Under the pieces are notes generated by a model that was not told the DNA's origin, did no database searches, and saw only the letters and a program-made list of their open reading frames with translations. The translations under genes were made by a program, and so were the position numbers. 64,000 nt of DNA from Ramlibacter paludis (GTDB taxonomy: Bacteria > Pseudomonadota > Gammaproteobacteria > Burkholderiales > Burkholderiaceae_C), in contig NZ_JAKLTM010000010.1 in the NCBI RefSeq assembly GCF_022012305.1, positions 1 through 64,000 of the forward strand, given 5' to 3'. This document shows, one piece after another, positions 46,913 through 58,377 of this stretch; positions within the stretch are counted from its first letter, which is position 1; each line of letters begins with the position of its first letter.

Positions 46913-47847
46913 GTGAGGCGCAGGTTGATGGGAACCAGCGGCGCCGGCAGTTCCCGCTCTCCCAGGGCCTCCAGCAGGTTGATCTCGATCTCGCGGCACA
47001 GCGCATCCAGCGGCAGGTGGTTGTCGGCCAGCCCGAAGGGATCCTCGATCTCGTCACCGAGCGCGTCGAGGCCGAAGAAGGTATAGGCCACGATGGCGAC
47101 CACGAAGGGCGTCATGAAGCCGACCATGTCCACCAGCCCGAAAGGCAGCAGGAAGCAATAGAGCCACGCCGTGCGGTGCAGCAGCAGCGTGTAGGGAAAG
47201 GGGATCGGCGTGTTCTTGATGCGCTCGCAGCTGGCCGCCACGGCCGCCATCGCGGTGAGCGACTGGTCGAGGTCCGCCGCCAGCGGTGCGTCGAGGCGGT
47301 GCGCGCGCAGTTCGCGGCCCAGGGCGGCGCCCATCTCGCGCAACAGGTACTCGCTGCCGCAGCGCACCGCGCCGAAAGCCCGCGCCTCGTCCACGCCCAG
47401 CAGCCGCTGCACGTCGGGCGCCGCGTCGCTGCCGCGCAGCTGGTGGCGCAGCGTGGAGGCGAAGGCGATCGTGCGCAGGATCAGCGTGCGGCGTGGATCG
47501 TCGACGTCCTGCAGGCGCGCCGGCGCCTCGTAGTGCAGCAGCGTCTGCACTTCGCGCGCGAAGCTGCGCGAGCGGTACACCAGGTCGGCCCACAGCTTGC
47601 GGCCTTCCCAGTAGCGGTCGTAGGCGGCGTTGTTGCGAAAGCCCAGGAAGATCGCCAGCGCCAACCCGATCAGCGTGAAGGGCACGGTCGTCAGCGTGAT
47701 CTTCCACTGGTAGACGAAGCCGTGCGTCAGCGTGACCAGCAGCGCCACGCCGGTCACCACCGCCAGCTCCCAGGCAATGTGCGGCAGAACCGAACCGCGG
47801 ATGATGTAGAGGAGTTGCGCCCCGTGCGGACGCCCGCGGACGATCAC
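46909..47847 (-). CDS. Bestrophin-like (UPF0187) chloride-channel-family protein
   Basis: 312 aa. Four membrane segments and family motifs: IFLGFRNNAAYDRYWEGRKLW and, later, FPYTLLLHRTAWLYCFLLPFGL. Bacterial bestrophin homologues form pentameric ion channels. The start is GTG at 47847, overlapping the exonuclease III stop as GTGA, which is shorter but matches the family. Its stop overlaps that of nrdJ on the other strand. Confidence 0.85.
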   Translation of the reverse strand: MIVRGRPHGAQLLYIIRGSVLPHIAWELAVVTGVALLVTLTHGFVYQWKITLTTVPFTLIGLALAIFLGFRNNAAYDRYWEGRKLWADLVYRSRSFAREVQTLLHYEAPARLQDVDDPRRTLILRTIAFASTLRHQLRGSDAAPDVQRLLGVDEARAFGAVRCGSEYLLREMGAALGRELRAHRLDAPLAADLDQSLTAMAAVAASCERIKNTPIPFPYTLLLHRTAWLYCFLLPFGLVDMVGFMTPFVVAIVAYTFFGLDALGDEIEDPFGLADNHLPLDALCREIEINLLEALGERELPAPLVPINLRLT

Positions 47848-48647
47848 AGAGCCAGCTCGTATTCGACGGTGATGGGCGCGTGGTCGGAAAAGCGCTCGGT
47901 CTTGTAGATGGCTTCCCGGCGCGCCAGTTGCGCCAGGCCCGGCGTGGCCAGGTGATAGTCCAGGCGCCAGCCCACGTTCTTCGCATAGGCCTGGCCGCGG
48001 TTGCTCCACCACGTGTAGCAGGCCTCGGTGGTGTCCGGCTGGAGGTGACGATAAACGTCGACCAGGCCGGTTTCGGTCAACAGTTTTGTCATCCAGGCCC
48101 GTTCCTCCGGCAGGAAACCGCTGTTCTTGCGGTTGCCCTTGAAGTTCTTCAGGTCCTTTTCCTGGTGGGCGATGTTGACGTCGCCGCACAGGATGAACTC
48201 ACGCTGTTTCTTCAGCGCGACAAGATAGGGATCGAGTTCGTCCAGGAAGCGGAACTTGGCCTGCTGCCGGTCTTCGCCCGAGGAGCCGCTGGGAAAGTAA
48301 CAGCTGATGATGGACAGCTTGCGCTGCGGCGTGTCGAAGCGCAGCTCCACGTAGCGGCCTTCCAGGTCGAATTCCTTCGAGCCGTAGCCGACGATCACCT
48401 CGCTCGGCTCGTGGCGGGTGAAGGCGCCCACGCCCGAGTAGCCCTTCTTCTCGGCAAAGTGGAAATGCCCGCGCAGGCCGGCCAACGCGTCGTACTTGCC
48501 TTGCACGTCGGCCGCCTGGGCCTTCACTTCCTGCACGCAAATACAATCCGGGCTGTGTTGGGCCAGCCAGGCTTCCACGCCCTTGCTGTGCGCGGAGCGG
48601 ATGCCGTTCAGGTTCAGGCTGGTCAGTTTGAACAAGGAATTTCCCAT
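47844..48647 (-). CDS. xth: Exodeoxyribonuclease III
   Basis: 267 aa. AP endonuclease/3'-5' exonuclease of the EEP fold. Motifs: TSLNLNGIRSA at the start, VQEVKA (catalytic Glu), GDVNIAHQEKDL (Asp and Asn), RLDYHL and SDHAPI near the end. The ATG at 48647 is used; a TTG at 48635 would begin the protein at FKLTSLNLNG, the usual family N-terminus, and is an equally plausible start. The start codon shares CATG with that of pyrE on the opposite strand. Confidence 0.9.
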   Translation of the reverse strand: MGNSLFKLTSLNLNGIRSAHSKGVEAWLAQHSPDCICVQEVKAQAADVQGKYDALAGLRGHFHFAEKKGYSGVGAFTRHEPSEVIVGYGSKEFDLEGRYVELRFDTPQRKLSIISCYFPSGSSGEDRQQAKFRFLDELDPYLVALKKQREFILCGDVNIAHQEKDLKNFKGNRKNSGFLPEERAWMTKLLTETGLVDVYRHLQPDTTEACYTWWSNRGQAYAKNVGWRLDYHLATPGLAQLARREAIYKTERFSDHAPITVEYELAL

Positions 48648-49326
48648 GGTGAACGGTGCCGGCCAGGACGCCCTGGCGCAGGATTTCGTGGAGTTCGCGG
48701 TGCAGTCCGGCGTCTTGCGCTTCGGCGAGTACAAGATCAAGTCGGGCCGTCTCTCGCCCTATTTCTTCAACGCCGGCCTCTTCGACGACGGCGCCAAGCT
48801 CGGGCGGCTGGCCCAATTTTATGCAAAGCGCATCCTGGCTTCCGGCGTCGAATTCGACATGCTGTTCGGGCCCGCCTACAAGGGCATCCCGCTGGCGGCT
48901 TCGGTGGCCGTCGAACTTGCGCGGCTGGGACGCAACGTCCCTTATGCCTACAACCGCAAGGAAGCCAAGGACCACGGCGAGGGCGGCAACCTGGTCGGCG
49001 CCCCGGTGCGCGGCAGGGTCCTGATCATCGACGACGTGATGTCCGCCGGCACGGCCGCCCGCGAATCGATCGCGTTGATCCGGGCGGCCGGGGCGACGCC
49101 GCATGCCATGGCCGTCGCCCTGGACCGGCAGGAAAAGGCCACGGAGAACGGCCAGGACGTGCCGTGGAGCGCCGTGCAATATGTCCGTGAAAAATTGGGC
49201 CTGCAGGTTTGCACCATCGCCACCCTCGCCGACCTGCTGCAGTATCTGCAGGTGCATGCCGGGGACGAACTGGGCACGCATCATGCAAAGGTGTCGGCAT
49301 ACCGGGATCGCTACGGCGCCGGTTGA
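48646..49326 (+). CDS. pyrE: Orotate phosphoribosyltransferase
   Basis: 226 aa. Joins orotate to PRPP in pyrimidine synthesis. The PRPP-binding loop is VLIIDDVMSAGTAARES; MLFGPAYKGIPLA is the other PRT strand. AAGGAA (48634-48639) precedes the ATG at 48646. Divergent from xth with overlapping start codons, so any promoter lies inside xth. Followed after 13 bp by the DUF4124 gene. Confidence 0.93.
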   Translation: MVNGAGQDALAQDFVEFAVQSGVLRFGEYKIKSGRLSPYFFNAGLFDDGAKLGRLAQFYAKRILASGVEFDMLFGPAYKGIPLAASVAVELARLGRNVPYAYNRKEAKDHGEGGNLVGAPVRGRVLIIDDVMSAGTAARESIALIRAAGATPHAMAVALDRQEKATENGQDVPWSAVQYVREKLGLQVCTIATLADLLQYLQVHAGDELGTHHAKVSAYRDRYGAG

Positions 49327-49339
49327 ACCAGGAGGGATC

Positions 49340-50008
49340 ATGCGCGGACGGTTGGCGGTGGGGGCAGCGGTTGTGGGCCTGGCCTTGGCCTCGGGCAGCG
49401 CTTGGTCCCAGTCCGGCATCTACACCTGCGTCGATGCCAAGGGCAAGCGCTGGACCTCGGACCGCTACATCCCCGAATGCAGCGACCGCGAGCAGAAGCT
49501 GATGGGATCCACCGGCACCGTGCGTGCCGTCGTCCCGCCCACGCTGACTGCCAGGGAGCGGGAAGACCAGGAAGCCGCCGCCAAGAAGGCGGCCGAGGAA
49601 GCGCAGAAGCGCAGCGAGGAAAGGCGCGTCCAGCGCGCCCTGCTTTCGCGCTATCCGAATCGCGCCAGCCATGACATCGACCGCGGCAAGGCGCTGCAGT
49701 CGGTGGACGACTCGGCCCGCGCCGCGCAGCACAGCATCGACGAACTGCGCAAGCAGCGCGCCCAGCTGGCCACCGAGCAGGAGTTCTACAAGGACGCCTC
49801 CAAGATGCCGGCCAAGCTGAAGCGCCAGATCGAGGAAAACGAACAGTCGGTCGCCGCGCAGAAGCGGTTCCTGGCCAACCAGGAAGAAGAGCGCAAGCGC
49901 CTGAATGCGCGCTTCGACGAGGAACTGGCGACGCTCAAGAAGCTGTGGTCGCCCGCGCCCCCCGTGGCAGCGGCGGAGCCGCCGGCGTCGGCGGCGGTGA
50001 AGCGCTAA
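49340..50008 (+). CDS. DUF4124-like exported coiled-coil protein
   Basis: 222 aa with signal peptide (AAVVGLALASGSAWSQ). The mature start SGIYTCVDAKGKRWTSDRY is the DUF4124 pattern, with Cys pair C29/C47-type disulfide likely. The remainder is a long charged coiled coil (EDQEAAAKKAAEEAQKRSEE). AGGAGGG precedes the ATG. Function unknown; periplasmic location inferred. Confidence 0.82.
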   Translation: MRGRLAVGAAVVGLALASGSAWSQSGIYTCVDAKGKRWTSDRYIPECSDREQKLMGSTGTVRAVVPPTLTAREREDQEAAAKKAAEEAQKRSEERRVQRALLSRYPNRASHDIDRGKALQSVDDSARAAQHSIDELRKQRAQLATEQEFYKDASKMPAKLKRQIEENEQSVAAQKRFLANQEEERKRLNARFDEELATLKKLWSPAPPVAAAEPPASAAVKR

Positions 50009-50016
50009 GGTTTGTC

Positions 50017-50036
50017 ATTCCCGCCCAGGCGGGAAT
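50017..50036. repeat. Short intergenic hairpin repeat
   Basis: ATTCCCGCC and GGCGGGAAT flank CA between the convergent DUF4124 and gatB genes. The flanks GTC and CCAG match a hairpin family scattered through many beta- and gammaproteobacterial intergenic regions. It probably also terminates transcription both ways. Confidence 0.65.
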
Positions 50037-50056
50037 CCAGAGCGTCCGCTTTCGGT

Positions 50057-51508
<1,452 letters not shown>

Positions 51509-51509
51509 G

Positions 51510-52970
51510 TCAGAAGCCCTCCGGCTTGCGGAGGTGGAAGTCGGTCGCCTGCTGGAACTGGTGCGCGGCGTTCAGCAGCCGGCCTTCGGCGAAGTAGTTG
51601 CCCAGCAGCTGCAGTCCCACGGGCATGTTGCCCGCGCCGAAGCCGACCGGGATGCTCATTCCGGGCAGGCCCGCCAGCGATCCGGGCAGCGTGAAGATGT
51701 CGGCCAGGTAGTCGGCCAGCGGATCCTTCCCATGCTCGCCCAGCTTCCAGGCCACCATGGGAGCCACCGGGCCCGCGATCAGGTCGCATTGCTTGAACGC
51801 ATCCTGGAAGTCGTCGGCGATCATGCGGCGGATCTTCTGCGCCTGCAGGTAGTAGGCGTCGTAATAGCCGTGCGACAGCACGTAGGTGCCGATCATGATG
51901 CGGCGCTTCACTTCGTCGCCGAAGCCCTCGGCGCGCGACTTCTTGTACATGTCCAGCAGGTCGCCGTGCTGCTTCGCGCGATGCCCGAACTTCACGCCGT
52001 CGAAGCGCGCAAGGTTGGAGCTCGCCTCGGCGGGCGCGAGGATGTAGTACACGGGGATCGAGAGCTCGGTGCGCGGCAGCGAGATCTCCACCAGCTTGGC
52101 GCCCAGCTTCTCGTACTGCTTCAGCGCGGCATCGATGGCGGAGCGCACGTCCGCGGCCAGGCCTTCGCCGAAAAACTCCTTGGGAACGCCGATGCGCAGG
52201 CCCGCGATGGAAGCGCCGAGTTCGCGCGTGAAGTCTTCCGCCGGCGTGTCGAGCGAAGTCGCGTCGCGGTCCGGGTCCGGCCCGCAGATCGCGGACAGCA
52301 GCAGCGCGGCGTCTTCGGCGGTGTGCGCCATCACGCCGGCCTGGTCCAGGCTGGAAGCGAAGGCGATCATGCCGTAGCGCGACGCGCGGCCGTAGGTGGG
52401 CTTGATGCCGGTGATGCCGCAGAAGGCGGCCGGCTGGCGGATCGAGCCGCCCGTGTCGGTGGCCGTGGCCGCCGGGGCCAGGCGCGCGGCGACCGCCGCG
52501 GCGCTGCCGCCCGAGGAGCCGCCGGGAATGCGGCTCGTGTCCCAGGGGTTCTTCGCCGGGAAGTAGGCCGAATTCTCGTTGGCCGAGCCCATCGCGAACT
52601 CGTCGCAATTGAGCTTGCCCAGGGTGACGGCGCCGGCTTCGGCCAGCTTGCGCACCGCGGTCGCATCGAAGGGCGAGCGGTAGTCTTCCAGCATCTTCGA
52701 GCCGGCGGTGGACGCGAAGTCCTTCGTGACGAAGATGTCCTTGTGCGCGATCGGCACGCCCAGCAGCGGCGCGGCCTCGCCGGCGGCGATGCGCGCGTCG
52801 GCCGCGCGCGCTTGCGCCAGCGTCACTTCGGCATCGGTCGCGAGGTAGGCGCCCAGGTCGGCGTACTTCTGGCTGCGGGCCAGGAAATGCTGCGCCGCCT
52901 CGACCGCGGAGACTTCCCTGGCCTTCAGCTTCGCGGCCAGCGCCGCCACGGAAAGGTCGTGCAGGCTCAT
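51510..52970 (-). CDS. gatA: Aspartyl/glutamyl-tRNA amidotransferase subunit A
   Basis: 486 aa amidase-signature protein that releases ammonia from glutamine. The Ser-cisSer-Lys triad lies in [12 protein letters not shown] (Lys) and [13 protein letters not shown] (Ser pair). Starts within the last codons of gatC (ATGA overlap at 52967-52970), indicating coupled translation. Confidence 0.96.
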   Translation of the reverse strand: MSLHDLSVAALAAKLKAREVSAVEAAQHFLARSQKYADLGAYLATDAEVTLAQARAADARIAAGEAAPLLGVPIAHKDIFVTKDFASTAGSKMLEDYRSPFDATAVRKLAEAGAVTLGKLNCDEFAMGSANENSAYFPAKNPWDTSRIPGGSSGGSAAAVAARLAPAATATDTGGSIRQPAAFCGITGIKPTYGRASRYGMIAFASSLDQAGVMAHTAEDAALLLSAICGPDPDRDATSLDTPAEDFTRELGASIAGLRIGVPKEFFGEGLAADVRSAIDAALKQYEKLGAKLVEISLPRTELSIPVYYILAPAEASSNLARFDGVKFGHRAKQHGDLLDMYKKSRAEGFGDEVKRRIMIGTYVLSHGYYDAYYLQAQKIRRMIADDFQDAFKQCDLIAGPVAPMVAWKLGEHGKDPLADYLADIFTLPGSLAGLPGMSIPVGFGAGNMPVGLQLLGNYFAEGRLLNAAHQFQQATDFHLRKPEGF

Positions 52971-53266
52971 TCGATCACCTTCGGCACCAGGAACAGGCCG
53001 CGCTCGACGGCGGGCGCGCTCTTCTGGTTGGCTTCGCGGTCGATCGCTTCGCTCGCCACGTCCTCACGCAGGCGCAAGGCGACCTCCTGGATGGCGGCCA
53101 CGGGGTGCGGCAGCGGCTCGATGCCGGTGGTGTCGACCGCGCGCATCTTCTCGACGATGTCGAAAAAGCCGTTCAACTGGGTCAGCATGCGCTCGCTCTC
53201 TTCGGGGCGGAGCTCCAGCCGCGCCAGGTTGGCGATGCGGCTGATGTCTTGTGCGTTCAGGGACAT
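52967..53266 (-). CDS. gatC: Aspartyl/glutamyl-tRNA amidotransferase subunit C
   Basis: 99 aa small subunit stabilising GatA-GatB. Pattern [20 protein letters not shown] and [16 protein letters not shown] are standard. First gene of the gatCAB operon; its promoter must lie in the 184-bp gap before mreB on the other strand. Confidence 0.95.
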   Translation of the reverse strand: MSLNAQDISRIANLARLELRPEESERMLTQLNGFFDIVEKMRAVDTTGIEPLPHPVAAIQEVALRLREDVASEAIDREANQKSAPAVERGLFLVPKVIE

Positions 53267-53303
53267 GTTTGGAAGTCAATATGCGCAGAGTGCGGCGCCA
53301 TAA

Positions 53304-54494
<1,191 letters not shown>

Positions 54495-54499
54495 CTCGT

Positions 54500-54579
54500 A
54501 ATGACAGAATGACGCCTGCTGCGCAGGCATGACGCGGGCTGCGCCCGGCATGACAATGCGGTTTGGTCATTCTGTCATT
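54500..54579. repeat. Compound inverted-repeat element between mreB and mreC
   Basis: Outer 14-bp arms AATGACAGAATGAC (54500-54513) and their exact complement (54566-54579) enclose two smaller hairpins: 54514-54528 (6-bp stem, TGC loop) and 54535-54547 (5-bp stem, TGC loop). GGCATGAC occurs after each inner hairpin, and its reverse complement recurs at 54600-54607, carrying the mreC ATG. Confidence 0.75.
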
Positions 54580-54602
54580 GAGCGAAGCGAAGTCATTCCG
54601 TC

Positions 54603-55538
54603 ATGCCCTTAGGCACCCTCGACCGCACCCCGCCACCCTTCTTCAAGCAGGGCCCGTCAGCCCTCTCCAAGCTGATGGTGTGCAGCGCATTGGCGCTCTT
54701 CCTCATGGTCGCGGACACCCGCTTCCGCATCACGCAGCCGGTGCGCTCCGCAGTCGCGATGGTCGTCTTCCCGGCGCAATGGCTGGCGATGCGGCCCGTG
54801 CTGGCGGTGCGCTACGTCGGCGAATACTTCGGCGGCCTGCACCAGGCCCGCACCACTGAAGAAGAAGCCCGCCGCAAGCTGATCCTGCAGGCGCAACGCG
54901 CCAACCAGGTCGAACAGCTCACCATCGAGAACGCCCAGCTGCGCAAGCTGCTGGCGCTGCGCGAGCGCCTGAACACGCCGTCGATCGCGGCCGAAGTCCT
55001 CTACGACGCCGCCGATCCCTACACGCGCCGCGTGATCATCGACAAGGGCCTGGCCCAGGGCATCGCCCCCGGCTCGCCGGTGATCGACGAGTCCGGCGTG
55101 CTCGGCCAGGTGACGCGCGTGCATCCGCTGATCAGCGAAGTGACGCTGGTGACGGACCGCGAGCAGGCCGTGCCCATCATCAACACCCGCACCGGATCGC
55201 GCGGCATTGCCTATGGCGACGCCGGCGCGCACGGCACGGGCGGCCTCGAGCTGCGCTACATGGCCGCCAACGCGGACGTGCAGCCGGGCGACCTGCTCAC
55301 CACCAGCGGCGTCGACGGCGTCTACCCGCCCGGTATTCCGGTGGCCAAGGTGGAGAAGGTCGAGCGCCGTGCCGATTCGGCCTTCGCCCGCATCGCCTGC
55401 AACCCGCAGGCGCTGGTCGACGGCGCCCGCCACGTGATGGTGCTCAAGCCGCTGCTGGCGCAGATCCCGCCGCGGCCGCAGCCGGAAGACGCGCCGCCCA
55501 CGCCGGCCAAGCGCGGCGCCAAGGGACCCAAGCCATGA
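54603..55538 (+). CDS. mreC: Rod-shape-determining protein MreC
   Basis: 311 aa. One N-terminal membrane segment (about 26-42), a coiled coil (about 80-120) and a beta-barrel C-terminal domain, the normal MreC layout. The start MPLGTLDRTPPPFF matches relatives. The ATG at 54603 lies in a repeat unit (see the element at 54500-54579) and no ordinary Shine-Dalgarno site precedes it. Overlaps mreD by 4 bp. The C-terminus is Pro/Lys-rich. Confidence 0.95.
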   Translation: MPLGTLDRTPPPFFKQGPSALSKLMVCSALALFLMVADTRFRITQPVRSAVAMVVFPAQWLAMRPVLAVRYVGEYFGGLHQARTTEEEARRKLILQAQRANQVEQLTIENAQLRKLLALRERLNTPSIAAEVLYDAADPYTRRVIIDKGLAQGIAPGSPVIDESGVLGQVTRVHPLISEVTLVTDREQAVPIINTRTGSRGIAYGDAGAHGTGGLELRYMAANADVQPGDLLTTSGVDGVYPPGIPVAKVEKVERRADSAFARIACNPQALVDGARHVMVLKPLLAQIPPRPQPEDAPPTPAKRGAKGPKP

Positions 55539-56053
55539 TCATGCGTCCCGGGCAGGCGCTGCTGCTGCCGGCCAATCCCCTCTTCATCTGGTTCAGCCTC
55601 ATCTTCGCGATGATGCTGAACATGCTGCCGGTTGGCCGGCTGCCCTGGATGCCGGACTTCCTGGCCGTCGGCCTGGTGTTCTGGAGCGTCCACCAGCCGC
55701 GCCGCATCGGCGTGGTCGCGGCCTTCCTGTTCGGTCTCGCCATCGACGTGCACCAGGCCTCCCTGCTGGGCCAGCACGCGCTGGCCTACACGACGCTGAG
55801 CTTCTTCGCGATCACCATCCACCGCCGCCTGCTGTGGTTCAAGGTACCGTCGCAGGCGGTGCAGGTGCTGCCGCTGTTCGTGGCGGCGCATGCGATCGAG
55901 GTGGCGATCCGTTTGCTGGCTGGCGGGGCCTATCCAGGCCCGACCCTCCTGCTGGCGCCCGTGTTGGAAGCCGCGCTGTGGCCTGTCGTGAGTGTTCTTT
56001 TACTGTTGCCACAACGCAGGGCGCCCGATCCGGATGAAAATCGCCCCTTGTGA
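55535..56053 (+). CDS. mreD: Rod-shape-determining protein MreD
   Basis: 172 aa, about five membrane helices, the standard MreD size. Part of the MreBCD-PBP2 wall-elongation complex. It overlaps mreC (ATGA) and mrdA (GTGA), so translation of the three is coupled. Confidence 0.93.
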   Translation: MIMRPGQALLLPANPLFIWFSLIFAMMLNMLPVGRLPWMPDFLAVGLVFWSVHQPRRIGVVAAFLFGLAIDVHQASLLGQHALAYTTLSFFAITIHRRLLWFKVPSQAVQVLPLFVAAHAIEVAIRLLAGGAYPGPTLLLAPVLEAALWPVVSVLLLLPQRRAPDPDENRPL

Positions 56054-58377
56054 CCGAACTTAGAAACGTCGAACAAGACCTGTCGCGTTTCCGCGGCCGG
56101 ATCCTGGCGGCCAGCGCGGCGGTGCTCGTCTGCTTCCTGCTGCTGACCGCGCGCCTGGTCTACCTGCAGGTGGTGCGCCACCAGGACCTGGACGAGCAGG
56201 CCGAGGCCAACCGCACGGCCATCGTGCCCATCGTTCCCAACCGCGGCCTGATCCTCGACCGCAACGGCATCGTCCTCGCGACCAACTACTCGGCCTACAC
56301 GCTGGAGATCACGCCCTCGCGCCTGGTCCGCCCGCTGGACCAGGTGGTCGACGAACTCGCGCAGGTGATCGAGATCCAGACGCGCGACAAGCGCCGCTTC
56401 AAGAAGCTGCTGGAGGAAAGCAAGAGCATCGACTCGCTGCCGATCCGCACCAAGCTCACCGACGAAGAGGTCGCGCGCTTCGCCGCGCAGCGCTTCCGTT
56501 TCCCCGGCGTGGAAATCAAGGCGCGCCTGTTCCGCAACTATCCCTGGGGCGAGCTCGCCAGCCACGCCATCGGCTACATCGGCCGCATCAACCAGTCTGA
56601 GAAGAAGCAGATGGAGGACTGGCCGGAAGACGAGCAGTCCAACTACCGCGGCACCGAATACATCGGCAAGCTCGGCGTGGAGCAGAGCTTCGAGCAGCAG
56701 CTGCACGGCGTGACCGGCGTCGAGCAGGTCGAGACCTCGGCCGGCGGCCGGGCGGTGCGCAAGCTGGCCAGCACGCCCGCGACGCCGGGCAACACGGTGA
56801 AGCTGGCGCTCGACATCAAGCTGCAGAAGCTGGTCGAGGACCTGTACGGCGACCGGCGCGGCGCGATGGTGGCGCTGGACCCGAAGACCGGCGAGATCCT
56901 GGCCTTCGTCAGCAAGCCCACCTTCGACCCCAACCTGTTCGTCGACGGCATCGACCAGGAGAACTGGTCGCTGCTGAACGATTCGCTCGACAAGCCACTG
57001 CTGAACCGCGCCCTGCGCGGCACCTATCCGCCCGGCTCGACCTACAAGCCTTTCATGGCGCTCGCCGCCCTGGAGACCGGCAAGCGCCGGCCCGAGCAGG
57101 CGATCAGCGACCCGGGCTACTTCTGGTTCGGCAACCACAAGTTCCGCGACGACAAGGAAGGCGGCCACGGCACCGTGGACATGTACCGCTCCATCGTGCA
57201 GTCGTGCGACACCTACTACTACATCCTCGCCAACGACATGGGCGTGGACCTGATCCACGAGCAGTTGTCGCACTTCGGCTTCGGCGAGATCACCGGCATC
57301 GACATCCAGGGCGAATCGCGCGGCCTGCTGCCGTCGACCGAATGGAAGCGCAAGGCCTACCGCAAGGCGGAGCAGCAGAAGTGGTATGCCGGCGAAACCA
57401 TCTCGCTGGGCATCGGCCAGGGCTACAACAACTTCACCATGCTGCAGATCGCCAACGCGACCGGCACCGTGGCCAACGCGCAGGGCGCGCGCATGAAGCC
57501 GCACCTGGTGAAGGAAGTGATCGACGTCACCAGCCGCGAAATCAAGCCGGTGGCGCCGGAGCAGATGGGCCAGCTGACCGCCAAGCCGGAGAACCTCGCC
57601 ATCATCCGCAAGGCGCTGGTGGGCGTGAACATCGAGGGCACCTCGGCCGCCGCGTTCAAAGGGGCGGCCTACTCGAGCGGCGGCAAGACCGGTACGGCGC
57701 AGGTGCTGACCATCGCGCAGGGCGCCAAGTACAACGCCTCGCAGCTCGACGAGCGCCACCGCGACCACGCGCTTTACATGGCCTATGCGCCGGCCGAAGA
57801 CCCGAAGATCGCCATCGCGATGGTGGTGGAGAACGCGGGTTTCGGCGCCGCCAACGCCGCGCCGATCGCGCGCCGCGCCTTCGACTACTACCTGCTCGGC
57901 CTGTACCCCAGCGAGGAAGACATGGCCGCAGTGCGCCAGGGCAAGGCCACCACGCCGATCGGCACGCCGCGCCAGGCGGCCGATGTGGCCTGGCCGCTGC
58001 CGGGCAACAACGGGGCCGGCGGCGCCCAGCCCGCGATGCCGGCGGCCTCGTCGGCCTCGGCGGCGCTGGCGTCCGCCTCGGCTGCGTCCAGGCCCGCTTC
58101 CGCCGCCCTGGCATCGAGCAAGCCCGCCTCCGCGGCAGTGGCCGTTGCGGCGGCAACGGTGCCGACCGAAGCGGTCCGGCCCGTGACCTCGACCAGCATC
58201 CATCCGGCGTATGCACAAGCAGTGGCCGCCGCCCAGGCGGCGAGTGCGGCCGCTTCCGCGCCCGCAGCGCCTGCCTTGCCCGCGCCGGTGCCGGCTCCGG
58301 TGGCTTCGGCGCCGGCAGCACCTCCTTCGCGCCCGGCTTCCGCCGCGCACGCCGCGGCTAGCGCGAAGAAACGTTAG
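56050..58377 (+). CDS. mrdA: Penicillin-binding protein 2 with long C-terminal extension
   Basis: 775 aa. Transpeptidase of the elongasome. Membrane anchor about 19-40; dimerisation domain; catalytic S330-T-Y-K333, SCDTYYY motif and K546-T-G. GTG start overlaps mreD. Family length is about 630-650; here residues from about 658 to 775 are Ala/Ser/Pro low-complexity sequence, extending it by roughly 120 residues. The extension overlaps the convergent hydrolase gene by 20 bp. Confidence 0.93.
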   Translation: MTELRNVEQDLSRFRGRILAASAAVLVCFLLLTARLVYLQVVRHQDLDEQAEANRTAIVPIVPNRGLILDRNGIVLATNYSAYTLEITPSRLVRPLDQVVDELAQVIEIQTRDKRRFKKLLEESKSIDSLPIRTKLTDEEVARFAAQRFRFPGVEIKARLFRNYPWGELASHAIGYIGRINQSEKKQMEDWPEDEQSNYRGTEYIGKLGVEQSFEQQLHGVTGVEQVETSAGGRAVRKLASTPATPGNTVKLALDIKLQKLVEDLYGDRRGAMVALDPKTGEILAFVSKPTFDPNLFVDGIDQENWSLLNDSLDKPLLNRALRGTYPPGSTYKPFMALAALETGKRRPEQAISDPGYFWFGNHKFRDDKEGGHGTVDMYRSIVQSCDTYYYILANDMGVDLIHEQLSHFGFGEITGIDIQGESRGLLPSTEWKRKAYRKAEQQKWYAGETISLGIGQGYNNFTMLQIANATGTVANAQGARMKPHLVKEVIDVTSREIKPVAPEQMGQLTAKPENLAIIRKALVGVNIEGTSAAAFKGAAYSSGGKTGTAQVLTIAQGAKYNASQLDERHRDHALYMAYAPAEDPKIAIAMVVENAGFGAANAAPIARRAFDYYLLGLYPSEEDMAAVRQGKATTPIGTPRQAADVAWPLPGNNGAGGAQPAMPAASSASAALASASAASRPASAALASSKPASAAVAVAAATVPTEAVRPVTSTSIHPAYAQAVAAAQAASAAASAPAAPALPAPVPAPVASAPAAPPSRPASAAHAAASAKKR

